A stretch of DNA of 64,000 bases from Acidobacteriota bacterium (GTDB taxonomy: Bacteria > Acidobacteriota > UBA6911). Under the pieces are notes generated by a model that was not told the origin of the DNA, made no database searches, and was given only the letters and a program-made list of their open reading frames with translations. The position numbers were made by a program, and so were the translations under genes. This document shows positions 19,110-27,918 of the stretch, one piece after another (the first letter of the stretch is position 1; each line of letters starts with the position of its first letter). The stretch lies in NCBI GenBank assembly GCA_031271905.1, contig JAISUT010000064.1, forward strand, positions 1 through 64,000. The letters are read 5' to 3'.

Positions 19110-20351
19110 ATGGCCGACATGTCCCAGATGCCCCGAAATGTCCGGCGGCTGCTCGAACGCGGCGTCGTCCTGCCCAACCCCGCCTCCGTGGAGGTCGCCG
19201 ACTCGGTCGTCCCGGAGCGCATCGCCCCCGGCGTCGTCATCCGCTCCGGGTGCCGCATCGCCGGCGCGGAGACCTCCATCGGGCCGGGCTCGGAGGTCGG
19301 CGGCGAGGCGCCGGCGACGGTCGAGGGTTGCCAGCTCGGCCACGGCGTCGAGCTGAAGGGCGGCTTCTTCTCCGGCGCGACGTTCCTCGACAAGGCGGCG
19401 ATGGGGGGCGGGGCGCAGGTGAGGCCGGGGACGCTCGTCGAAGAGGAGGCGGGCGGAGCGCACACGGTCGCCTTCAAGCAGACGATCCTCCTGTCCTTCG
19501 TCACGGCCGGGAGCCTGATCAACTTCTGCGACGCCTTGATGGCGGGGGGGACCAGCCGGAAGGACCACAGCGAGATCGGCTCGTCCTACATCCATTTCAA
19601 TTTCACGCCGCACCAGGACAAGGCGACAGCCTCGCTCGTCGGCGACGTGCCGCGCGGCGTCTTCCTCGACCAGAAACCGATCTTCCTCGGCGGGCAGGGG
19701 GGGCTGGTCGGCCCGGCGCGCATCGCCTACGGCGCGGTGCTCCCCGCCGGCGTCGTCTGCCGCCTCGACGCGCTGGAGGAGGACACGCTGCATGTGCCGC
19801 GCGCGCTGGCGGGGGGCAAGAGCGCGTTCGTCGCCGGCTCCTACCGGAACATCCGAAGGATATTGCGCAACAACCTGCTGTACATCGGCAACCTCTGGGC
19901 GTTGCGGGAGTGGTACCGTCGCGTCCGCGTCCGCTCCATGGCGGGCGACCCGTTTCGGGAAGCCTGCCGCGAAGGGGCGCTCGGACGGATCGAGGGCGGC
20001 ATCGCCGAGCGCGTCAAACGCCTGCGGGAGCTGGCGGGGAAGATGCCCCGCTCGCTGGAGTGCGCGCGCGGCGGCGAGGTCGCGCCGCTCTCCCCCGGTG
20101 ACGCGGCGGCGCAACAGGCGCTCGCCGACCGTTGGCAGGGGATGGAGGAGCGCCTGCGCAAGGGGCCGGACGACTCGGTGGGCGTCCGGGCGCGGGACGA
20201 GTTCCTGGGCGCGTGGGAAAAGACCCCGGCGGGGGTCACCCACATCGACGCCGTGCGCGCCCTGCCCCCGGAAGCCCGCGAGGCGGGGCGGCGTTGGCTC
20301 CAGGAGGTCGTGGACGACGTCGCCGGGCAGGACGGTGCCAGCGCGCGGTAA
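19110..20351 (+). CDS. Left-handed beta-helix nucleotidyltransferase/acyltransferase-like protein (GlmU C-terminal-like)
   Basis: Hexapeptide-like region IAPGVVIRSGCRIAGAETSIGPGSEVGG, IGSSYIHFNFTPHQDKATASLVGDVPRGVFL; immediately upstream of glmM. Confidence 0.55.
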   Translation: MADMSQMPRNVRRLLERGVVLPNPASVEVADSVVPERIAPGVVIRSGCRIAGAETSIGPGSEVGGEAPATVEGCQLGHGVELKGGFFSGATFLDKAAMGGGAQVRPGTLVEEEAGGAHTVAFKQTILLSFVTAGSLINFCDALMAGGTSRKDHSEIGSSYIHFNFTPHQDKATASLVGDVPRGVFLDQKPIFLGGQGGLVGPARIAYGAVLPAGVVCRLDALEEDTLHVPRALAGGKSAFVAGSYRNIRRILRNNLLYIGNLWALREWYRRVRVRSMAGDPFREACREGALGRIEGGIAERVKRLRELAGKMPRSLECARGGEVAPLSPGDAAAQQALADRWQGMEERLRKGPDDSVGVRARDEFLGAWEKTPAGVTHIDAVRALPPEAREAGRRWLQEVVDDVAGQDGASAR

Positions 20352-20399
20352 GCGCGGCGACAGCGGGTCGATGCAGTGGATTTCCAACGGAGGACGCCG

Positions 20400-21761
20400 A
20401 TGGGACGCATGTTCGGGACGGACGGGGTGAGGGGGGTGGCGGGGACGCACCCCATGACGGCGGATGTGGCGCTCGCCATCGGCCGCGCCGTCGCCGTCGT
20501 CTGCAGGCGCCGCGCCGCCGTCCGGCAAGGGCGTCCGGCGGTCGTCATCGGCAAGGACACCCGCCGGAGCGGGGACATGCTGGAGGCGGCGTTGGCGGCG
20601 GGCGTCTGCTCGATGGGGGTGGACGCGCTCTTGGCGGGCGTGCTCCCCACCCCGGGAATCGCCCTGCTCGCCCGCGACCTCGGGGCGGACGCGGGGCTGG
20701 TGGTCTCCGCGTCGCACAACCCGTTCGAGGACAACGGCGTCAAGATATTCTCCGGCGAGGGGTACAAGTTGCCGGACGCAGAGGAGGACGAGATCGAGAG
20801 GCTCGTCACCTCCGAGACGCGGCGCGGCGACGACGCAACCGGCGCGGACGTCGGCAGGGTGAGCCGCATCGGGGACGCAGGCGAACGCTACATCCGCTTC
20901 TGCCAAGGCACGTTCCCCGGCGACCTGCGCCTGGGAGGGTTGCGCCTCGTCCTCGATTGCGCCAACGGCGCGACGTGCGAGGTCGCCCCGGCGGTGTTCG
21001 CCGGACTCGGCGCCGAGGTCGCCGCCATCCATTGCGAGCCGGACGGGACGAACATCAACGACAAGTGCGGCTCGCAACACACGGAAGACCTGGCGGAGCG
21101 GGTCGTCGCCACCGGCGCCGACCTCGGGCTCGCCTTCGACGGCGACGGAGACCGGCTCATCGCCGTGGACGGGAAGGGCACCCGCCTCACGGGCGACCAT
21201 GTGATGGCGATCTGCGCCCGGCTGTACCGGGACTTGGGGCTGCTGCGCAACAACCGCGTGGTCGCGACCGTCATGAGCAACTTCGGGTTCTTCGCCGCCA
21301 TGCGGGATCTGGGCATCGATGCGGGGCAAAGCGATGTCGGCGACCGCCGCGTGCTGGAGATGATGCGGGAGCGGGACGCCGTGCTCGGGGGCGAGGAGTC
21401 CGGGCACGTCATCTTCCTCGACCGCCACACCTCGGGCGACGGCATCGTCGCCGCGCTCCAACTGCTGCGGGCGGTGAGACGCTACGGGCTGCCGCTCGAC
21501 GCCTTGGCGCAGGTCATGAAAGTCGCGCCTCAGCAGATCGTCAACGTGGAGGTCTCCCACAAGCCGCCCTTGGAGGAGGTCGCGCCGTTGCAGGAGGCGG
21601 TGCGCGCGGCGGAGGCGGAGCTGGGCGGGCAGGGTCGCGTCCTCGTGCGCTACTCCGGCACGCAGGCGCTGTGCCGCATCATGGTCGAGGGTCCGACCGC
21701 CGAGGTGACCGGCCGCCTCGCGCAAGCGCTGGCGGAGACGGCGCGACGCGCCATCGGGTGA
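20400..21761 (+). CDS. glmM: Phosphoglucosamine mutase
   Basis: MGRMFGTDGVRGVAGTHPMT, VVSASHNPFEDNGVKIFS (active site), AFDGDGDRLIAVD, VRYSGTQALCRIMVEG. Confidence 0.93.
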   Translation: MGRMFGTDGVRGVAGTHPMTADVALAIGRAVAVVCRRRAAVRQGRPAVVIGKDTRRSGDMLEAALAAGVCSMGVDALLAGVLPTPGIALLARDLGADAGLVVSASHNPFEDNGVKIFSGEGYKLPDAEEDEIERLVTSETRRGDDATGADVGRVSRIGDAGERYIRFCQGTFPGDLRLGGLRLVLDCANGATCEVAPAVFAGLGAEVAAIHCEPDGTNINDKCGSQHTEDLAERVVATGADLGLAFDGDGDRLIAVDGKGTRLTGDHVMAICARLYRDLGLLRNNRVVATVMSNFGFFAAMRDLGIDAGQSDVGDRRVLEMMRERDAVLGGEESGHVIFLDRHTSGDGIVAALQLLRAVRRYGLPLDALAQVMKVAPQQIVNVEVSHKPPLEEVAPLQEAVRAAEAELGGQGRVLVRYSGTQALCRIMVEGPTAEVTGRLAQALAETARRAIG

Positions 21762-21980
21762 GGACGCCTGCGAACCTCCAGATCCGGGCATCCCCCCTCC
21801 CCCCGCCGGTATCGCCATAGAACACCCGCCTGAAGAATACCTGAAGAATACCTGTGCGAAACCTATAGGAAACCCTATGCGTTGCACCTATAATAATCGG
21901 TTTTGTCCGACGGCAGACGGCGACGCCGACCACGTTCGCCACCGCTTGCCCGGATGCATGCAAATTTCAAGACTCTGGAG

Positions 21981-22100
21981 GGGGCCTCTAAAAACGCCGG
22001 ATACTGCGTTGCGCCTTGGTCGAAAATGCTCATTCACCTCGGCGAACTCCGCTTCTCGACCTGCGGCGACGCCTTGTCTGCGAGCTTTTTAGAGGCTCCC
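21981..22100 (+). repeat. Dispersed palindromic element, copy 4 (long form, orientation A)
   Basis: ggggcctctaaaaacgccggatactgcgttgcgccttggtcgaaaatgctcattcacctcggcgaactccgcttctcgacctgcggcgacgccttgtctgcgagctttttagaggctccc. Confidence 0.95.
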
Positions 22101-22117
22101 CGGGAAAAGGATACGCC

Positions 22118-23506
22118 GTGACCGAGCCATCGGAAGTCAAGACGCGAAGCGACATGCTGGCGAACGAGAGGATAGGCAGCCTCCTCACGAAGATGTCCAT
22201 GCCCGCCATCATCGGGATGATGGTGCAGGCGCTGTACAACCTCGTGGACACCTTCTTCATCGCGCGCTACACCGGGACGGAAGGCGTCGGAGGCATCTCC
22301 ATCGCCTTCCCCATCCAAATGATCCTGCTCGGCCTGGGGGTCACCATCGGCATCGGCGGCGCCTCCATCCTCTCGCGCCGCATGGGGGAGCGCAACCACG
22401 ACGGGGCGTCCTTCGCCCTCGGCAACATGATCATGCTCTCGATCCTCATGGGGATCGCCTGCATGGCGGCGGGGATGGCCTCCATGGAGCCGCTGCTGCG
22501 GCTCTTCGGCGCGGACAGCACCCTGATGCCGCCCGCCAAGGCGTACATCTCCGTCATCCTGCTCGGCGGGCCGTTCATGATCTTCTCCACGGTCGCCAGC
22601 TCCGCCGCCCGCGCCGAGGGGAACGCCAAAGTCGCCATGTACACGCTGATCATCGGCGGCGTGCTCAACTGCCTCCTCGACCCGGTCTTCATCGTCGGGC
22701 TGCGGCGCGGCGTGAAGGGCGCCGCCGAGGCGACGGTCATATCCATCATCGTCTCCTGCGCCTTTCTGCTCCGTTACATCCTGAGCGGGAGGAGCGAGGT
22801 CAGGCTCAAGCCGCACCACCTGCGCCTGAAATGGCCCATCGTGCGCGAAATCTTCGCCGTGGGGACGTCGGATTTCGCCCGCACCGCGGCCATGAGCGCC
22901 ACGTCCATGATCTTCAACAACATCATCCAGCGGGTGGAGGGGGGCGGGCCCGTGGCCATCGCCGCCTTCGGGATCATATTCCGCATCATGAGCTTCGTCT
23001 TCATGCCGATGATCGGCATCGCCCAAGGGGCGCAGCCCATCATCGGCTTCAACTTCGGCGCGCGCCAGTTCCAGCGGGTGAGGGAGTGCCTGCACCTCGC
23101 CAACAAGAGCGCGACGCTCATCTCCATCGTCGGATGGATCATCTTCATGGCGTTCCCCGAGCCCATCCTGCGGGTGTTCAGCACCGACCCGGATCTCATC
23201 GCCATGGGCAAGGACGCCATGCGGGGGCTGACGCTCGCCTTCCCGCTGATCGGCTACCAGAACATCGGCGCGGGGCTGTTCCAGGCCATCGGCAAGGCCG
23301 CACCCGCGATCTTCCTCGCCTTCTCGCGCCAGGTGCTGTTCCTGATCCCGCTGGTGCTGGTCATGTCCCAGTTCTTGGGGCTTTGGGGCGTCTGGCTCTC
23401 CTTCCCCGCGTCGGACGTGATCGCCTTCATCGTGACCTTGGTCATGGTCGTGCGGGAGATGCGGACGCTCAAGCGGATGGAGTCGTTGCCGCCCCTGGCG
23501 CCGTGA
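22118..23506 (+). CDS. MATE family efflux transporter
   Basis: MSMPAIIGMMVQALYNLVDTFFIARYTGTEGVGGISIAFPIQ and twelve-TM pattern; GTG start inferred. Confidence 0.93.
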   Translation: MTEPSEVKTRSDMLANERIGSLLTKMSMPAIIGMMVQALYNLVDTFFIARYTGTEGVGGISIAFPIQMILLGLGVTIGIGGASILSRRMGERNHDGASFALGNMIMLSILMGIACMAAGMASMEPLLRLFGADSTLMPPAKAYISVILLGGPFMIFSTVASSAARAEGNAKVAMYTLIIGGVLNCLLDPVFIVGLRRGVKGAAEATVISIIVSCAFLLRYILSGRSEVRLKPHHLRLKWPIVREIFAVGTSDFARTAAMSATSMIFNNIIQRVEGGGPVAIAAFGIIFRIMSFVFMPMIGIAQGAQPIIGFNFGARQFQRVRECLHLANKSATLISIVGWIIFMAFPEPILRVFSTDPDLIAMGKDAMRGLTLAFPLIGYQNIGAGLFQAIGKAAPAIFLAFSRQVLFLIPLVLVMSQFLGLWGVWLSFPASDVIAFIVTLVMVVREMRTLKRMESLPPLAP

Positions 23507-23540
23507 GCGCGCCGTAAAATCAACCGCCCCGTCGGCTAAA

Positions 23541-23601
23541 GGGAGCCTCTAAAAACCTTGCAGACAAGGCGTAACGCATTCCGGGTTTTTTAGAGGTTTC
23601 C
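23541..23601 (-). repeat. Dispersed palindromic element, copy 5 (short form, orientation B)
   Basis: gggagcctctaaaaaccttgcagacaaggcgtaacgcattccgggttttttagaggtttcc. Confidence 0.9.
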
Positions 23602-23833
23602 TAAAGTCCCGTCCGGGGGAACCGATCAAATGATCGGCGATGCCGGCGCCACCGGCTTCGGGAGCCTTCCCGGGGAGGACGGGGCCGCGGGCGGAATCCG
23701 CCGTGGGCTTGCGACCGGCGCGGGCGCGGCGTAACCAGTGTAATCGACAGTCGCAGTACGCAACATCGTCACAGCAGGCGCCGTCCCGGTCATGTGAAAC
23801 CGCCCAGGCGTCGGACAACGGAGCCCGTGGTAA

Positions 23834-26776
23834 ATGAAGCTGCCCCGTCTCAACTTCGGAAGCGTCTCCCTGAAAAGAAGGTTCGCCCTGCTGTTCATCG
23901 TCTTCGTCGTCGCCATCCTCTCGATGATGGTCTTCACCACCGTCCAGCAGATCTCCACGGTGGCGCGCATCATCGGCAACGACCTCAGCCTGCCCGTCGC
24001 CAGACGGGCGGCGGCGATGATCGACGGCGACGAGTTCGAGAGGCTGATCCGGGACCGGGACCCCTCCGACCCCTATTACGAGGTCGCGCGGCAGAAGCTG
24101 CTGAAGCTCAAGACGGAGACGGGCTGCCTGTACCTGTACACCATGGCGCCGCTCACGGACACCGTCCACATGTTCATCGTGGACGGGAGCGTCCCGCCGG
24201 ACGACCCGACCTTCGTGCCATTGGGCAGGGAGGAGGACGTCAGCGATTACGAAGCCTCATACGCCAAGACCTTCGAGACCAAGACGCCGCAGACGGGCAC
24301 GCTGGACACGGGCACGCACTGGGGCATCCTGGTCTCCAGCTTCGTGCCCATCTTCAACTCCAAGGGGGACATGGTGGGCGTCGTCGGCTGCGACATCGAC
24401 GCCGAGTCGATCTACCGCGCCATCCGGGCGCAGGTCTTGCGCGAGATATTGATGGTGCTGGTGTTCACCATCCTGGGCGTCGTGCTGTACCTCTCCCTGG
24501 TGGGCGCGGTGGCGAGCCAGAACGAGCAGCTCCTCGAATTGAACCGGAAGGCGCAGGCGGCGGCGGAGGCGAAGAGCAATTTCCTGACGGTGATGAGCCA
24601 CGAGATCCGGACGCCGATGAACGCGGTGGTCGGGATGACCGAGCTTTTGCTCCGGCTCGACCTGCCCAAGGAGGCGAACGAGCACCTGCTCTCGATCAAG
24701 CAGGCGGGTGCCAACCTGCTGTCGATCATCAACGACATCCTGGACTTCTCCAAGATCGAGTCGGGCAGGCTGGAGATCGTCAGGAGCCAGTACATGTTCG
24801 CGTCGATCATAACCGACGTCATCAACATCACGCGCATGAGGATGGGGGAGAAGCGGCTGCGCTTCATCACCCGCATCGACGGCTCCATGCCCTCGGTGTT
24901 CTCCGGCGACGAGGTGCGCATCCGCCAAGTGCTGCTGAACCTCCTCTCCAACGCGGTCAAGTACACCGAGAAGGGGAGCATCACCTTCTCCGCCCACGGC
25001 GAGAAGACGGCGCCCTCGGCCTGCGGCGACGACTACATGCTGTATTTCGACGTGGAGGACACGGGCATCGGCATCAGGGAGGAGAGCCTCGACAAGCTCT
25101 TCGGCGATTTCATCCGGCTGGACAGCAAGAAGAACAGGATCATCGAGGGGACGGGCCTGGGTCTCGCCATCAGCCGGAAGCTTTGCACCCTCATGGGGGG
25201 CGACATCACGGTGAGGAGCGAGTACGGCAAGGGCTCGGTGTTCAGCGCCGCCATCCCGCAACGGGTGGTGAACCCGCAGCCGTTCGCCTCCGTGGACGCC
25301 CCGGAGACCAAGCGCGTCCTCATCTGCGACCGGCGCAACGCCTACTCCAACTCGATAAAATACGCCCTGTCCTTCCAGAAGGTGTTCTACAAGGACGTCA
25401 GGACGCGGGAGGAGCTTGGCGAGGAGCTGGCCAAGGGCGGCTACTCCTGCGTGTTCGTCGGCCTGCCGGAGGCGCGCGCGGTGCGGCGCCTGCTGTGCGA
25501 GCGCGGGTTTGACGCGTCGGTGGTGGTGGCGATCACCGAATACGGCAAGGCGTGCCCCGAAGGCTGCCGCGCGCTGTACATGCCCGCCAACCCGCTGATG
25601 ATCGCCAACATCCTGAACGACAGCGAGCCCGGCGTGGCGACGCTCCGGTCCAAGGCCGTCTCCACCCGCTTCACCGCCCCGGACGCCCGCGTCCTGATCG
25701 TGGACGACATCCAGAGCAACCTGGACGTGGCCGTCGGCCTGCTGGCGCCCTACAAGATGACCGTCGATACGGCGCGCTCGGGGGCGGAGGCCATCGCGAT
25801 GGCGCAAGGGGGCGGATACGACCTCATCCTGATGGACCACATGATGCCCGGCATGGACGGCATCGAGGCGGCGACTGCGATCCGCGCCTTGGACGGCGAC
25901 TATTACAAGAACCTGCCGATCATCATCCTGACGGCGAACGCGATCTCCGGCATGAGGGAGATGTTCCTGGCGGCGGGCTTCAACGACTACCTCGCCAAAC
26001 CGATCGAGATACCGAGGTTCGACAAGGTGATGTCCCAGTGGATCCCCGAATGGAAGAAGGTGAAATCCGGCTGGGGCACGGGGAGCAAGGCCGCCGAAGG
26101 GGCGGCGGCCGGCGCGGGCGGGCCGGCGGGGCTGGCCATCGACGGCGTGGACGTGCCGCTCGGCGTCGCCCGGGTCGGCGGGAGGGTCAAAGACTACCTG
26201 AAAGTCCTCGCCTCGTTCCATGAGGAGATGCGGGAACGCCTCGACGGGCCTGCGGGCTTCGCCTCGTTCGACGCCGACGCCTCGGAGGAGGGGTTGCGGG
26301 ATCTCATCACGGGGGTGCACGGCATCAAAGGCGTCGCCGGGACCATCGGCGCCGCCGGTGTGGCGGCGGAGGCCGCAGAACTGGAGGCGCTGGGACGGGG
26401 CGGCGACGCGGCCGCCGTCGCCGCCAGGCTGCCGGACTTCTGCGAAAAGCTCCGCGCGTTGCAGGAAAGCGTCGCCGACGCCTTGGCTGCGGCGGATCCG
26501 GACGGCGCGGAAACGGCGCCGCCCGCGCCTGCGCCGGCACCCGAGTCGCCATTGCCCCTTGACGCGGACGCCTGTTCCGATGTAAACAGGGGGAAACTCG
26601 AACGGCTGAAGAAGGCCATCGAGGCCTGGGACATCGACGAGACGGACAGGCTTATGGGCGAGTTGGAGCAGTCGGTGACCGACACGGAGGCGAAAAAGAC
26701 CTTGGGACTCGTCTCCGACCTGGTCTTGGGAGGGCGCTACCGCGAGGCGGCGGCGCTGATGGACAAGGGGATATAG
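23834..26776 (+). CDS. Hybrid sensor histidine kinase (sensor-TM-HisKA-HATPase-pseudoREC-REC-HPt)
   Basis: H-box FLTVMSHEIRTPMNAVVGM; N-box LLNLLSNAVKYTEKG; G-box GTGLGLAISRKL; REC VLIVDDIQSNLDV...LMDHMMPGMDG...LTANA; HPt GVHGIKGVAGTIGA. Confidence 0.95.
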   Translation: MKLPRLNFGSVSLKRRFALLFIVFVVAILSMMVFTTVQQISTVARIIGNDLSLPVARRAAAMIDGDEFERLIRDRDPSDPYYEVARQKLLKLKTETGCLYLYTMAPLTDTVHMFIVDGSVPPDDPTFVPLGREEDVSDYEASYAKTFETKTPQTGTLDTGTHWGILVSSFVPIFNSKGDMVGVVGCDIDAESIYRAIRAQVLREILMVLVFTILGVVLYLSLVGAVASQNEQLLELNRKAQAAAEAKSNFLTVMSHEIRTPMNAVVGMTELLLRLDLPKEANEHLLSIKQAGANLLSIINDILDFSKIESGRLEIVRSQYMFASIITDVINITRMRMGEKRLRFITRIDGSMPSVFSGDEVRIRQVLLNLLSNAVKYTEKGSITFSAHGEKTAPSACGDDYMLYFDVEDTGIGIREESLDKLFGDFIRLDSKKNRIIEGTGLGLAISRKLCTLMGGDITVRSEYGKGSVFSAAIPQRVVNPQPFASVDAPETKRVLICDRRNAYSNSIKYALSFQKVFYKDVRTREELGEELAKGGYSCVFVGLPEARAVRRLLCERGFDASVVVAITEYGKACPEGCRALYMPANPLMIANILNDSEPGVATLRSKAVSTRFTAPDARVLIVDDIQSNLDVAVGLLAPYKMTVDTARSGAEAIAMAQGGGYDLILMDHMMPGMDGIEAATAIRALDGDYYKNLPIIILTANAISGMREMFLAAGFNDYLAKPIEIPRFDKVMSQWIPEWKKVKSGWGTGSKAAEGAAAGAGGPAGLAIDGVDVPLGVARVGGRVKDYLKVLASFHEEMRERLDGPAGFASFDADASEEGLRDLITGVHGIKGVAGTIGAAGVAAEAAELEALGRGGDAAAVAARLPDFCEKLRALQESVADALAAADPDGAETAPPAPAPAPESPLPLDADACSDVNRGKLERLKKAIEAWDIDETDRLMGELEQSVTDTEAKKTLGLVSDLVLGGRYREAAALMDKGI

Positions 26777-26782
26777 GAAGAC

Positions 26783-27820
26783 ATGCCGATGGGGAAGGAA
26801 GCCATCATCCTGGTAGACGACAACCCCTCGAACCTCCGGGTCGGGAAAAGCGTGTTGGGGGACAAGTACACGACCTACACCGCTTCTTCCGCGACCAGCA
26901 TGTTCGAGATGCTCGAGCGGATCCGGCCATCCCTCATCCTCTTGGACATCGACATGCCGGAGATGAACGGCTACGAGGCGATCAAGAAGCTGAAGCAAGA
27001 CCCCGGCACGAAAGACATCCCCGTCATCTTCGTCACCGGCAACACCGACACCAACAGCGAGCTGGACGGATTCTCCCTGGGGGCGGTCGATTACATCACC
27101 AAGCCCTTCGTGCCCGCCCTCCTGATCAAGCGCATCAAAGTCCACCTGGAGAACAAGAACCTGAACGAAAACCTCCAGAAGATGGTGCACGAGAAGACCC
27201 GGGAGGTGATGAAGCTCCACGATGCGATCATGACCATCGTCGCCGACCTGGTGGAATGCCGGGACGAGACCACGGGCAACCACATCGAGCGCACCCAGCA
27301 TGTGATGCGCCTGCTGATCGAGGCGTTGCAGAAGGACGACCGCTACAGGCGCGAATGTTCCAACTGGGACGTGGACTTGATGCTCCGCTCCTCCCGGCTG
27401 CACGACGTGGGCAAGATCCAGATCAGCGACACCATCCTCAACAAGCCCGGCTCCTTGACCCCGGGGGAGTACGAGGCCATGAAGAAGCACGCCCAGTACG
27501 GCGTGGACATCATCAACCGCATCGAGTTCCTGGCGGAGGAGGGGCAGAGCGACTTCTTCACCTATGCGAAGATCTTCGCCGGGACGCACCACGAGAGGCC
27601 GGACGGCAAGGGCTACCCCAACGGCATGCGCGGCGAGGACATCCCCCTGCTCGGGCGCATCATGGCCATCGCCGACGTCTACGACGCGCTGATCTCGGCG
27701 CGGCCATACAAGCGGGCGTTCTCCAAGGAAGAGTCCCTGCGCATCATAAGAGACGGCGGGGGGACGCAGTTCGACGCCACCCTGGTCGAGGTGTTCCTCG
27801 CAGCCGCGCACGACCTCTAG
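26783..27820 (+). CDS. Response regulator with HD-GYP domain (RpfG-like c-di-GMP phosphodiesterase candidate)
   Basis: REC IILVDDNPSNLRV...LLDIDMPEMNGYE; HD-GYP SSRLHDVGKIQISD ... HHERPDGKGYPNGM. Confidence 0.95.
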   Translation: MPMGKEAIILVDDNPSNLRVGKSVLGDKYTTYTASSATSMFEMLERIRPSLILLDIDMPEMNGYEAIKKLKQDPGTKDIPVIFVTGNTDTNSELDGFSLGAVDYITKPFVPALLIKRIKVHLENKNLNENLQKMVHEKTREVMKLHDAIMTIVADLVECRDETTGNHIERTQHVMRLLIEALQKDDRYRRECSNWDVDLMLRSSRLHDVGKIQISDTILNKPGSLTPGEYEAMKKHAQYGVDIINRIEFLAEEGQSDFFTYAKIFAGTHHERPDGKGYPNGMRGEDIPLLGRIMAIADVYDALISARPYKRAFSKEESLRIIRDGGGTQFDATLVEVFLAAAHDL

Positions 27821-27855
27821 GCGCGGCGCCACCGTCCCTTCCGCCACCCCTTTCA

Positions 27856-27918
27856 GGGAACCTCTAAAAAACCCGGACGCTGCGTCGCGCCTTGCCTGCG
27901 AGCTTTTTAGAGGTCCCC
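27856..27918 (+). repeat. Dispersed palindromic element, copy 6 (short form, orientation A), overlaps 3' end of ModF-like gene
   Basis: gggaacctctaaaaaacccggacgctgcgtcgcgccttgcctgcgagctttttagaggtcccc. Confidence 0.93.

Noticed and set aside
19035-21887. 950-aa antisense ORF opposite the beta-helix and glmM genes
   Set aside because: Shadow ORF with Arg/Pro/His-rich composition; GlmM motifs are on the other strand.
22016-22117. N-terminal extension MVENAHSPRRTPLLDLRRRLVCELFRGS on the MATE ORF and similar peptides elsewhere (e.g. 31974, 55265, 60692)
   Set aside because: Translation of the dispersed palindromic repeat, not a conserved protein domain.
24257-27847. 1196-aa antisense ORF opposite the hybrid kinase and HD-GYP genes
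   Set aside because: High-GC shadow frame; low-complexity His/Arg/Val/Glu/Gln-rich translation with no domain motifs, while the opposite strand encodes clear families.
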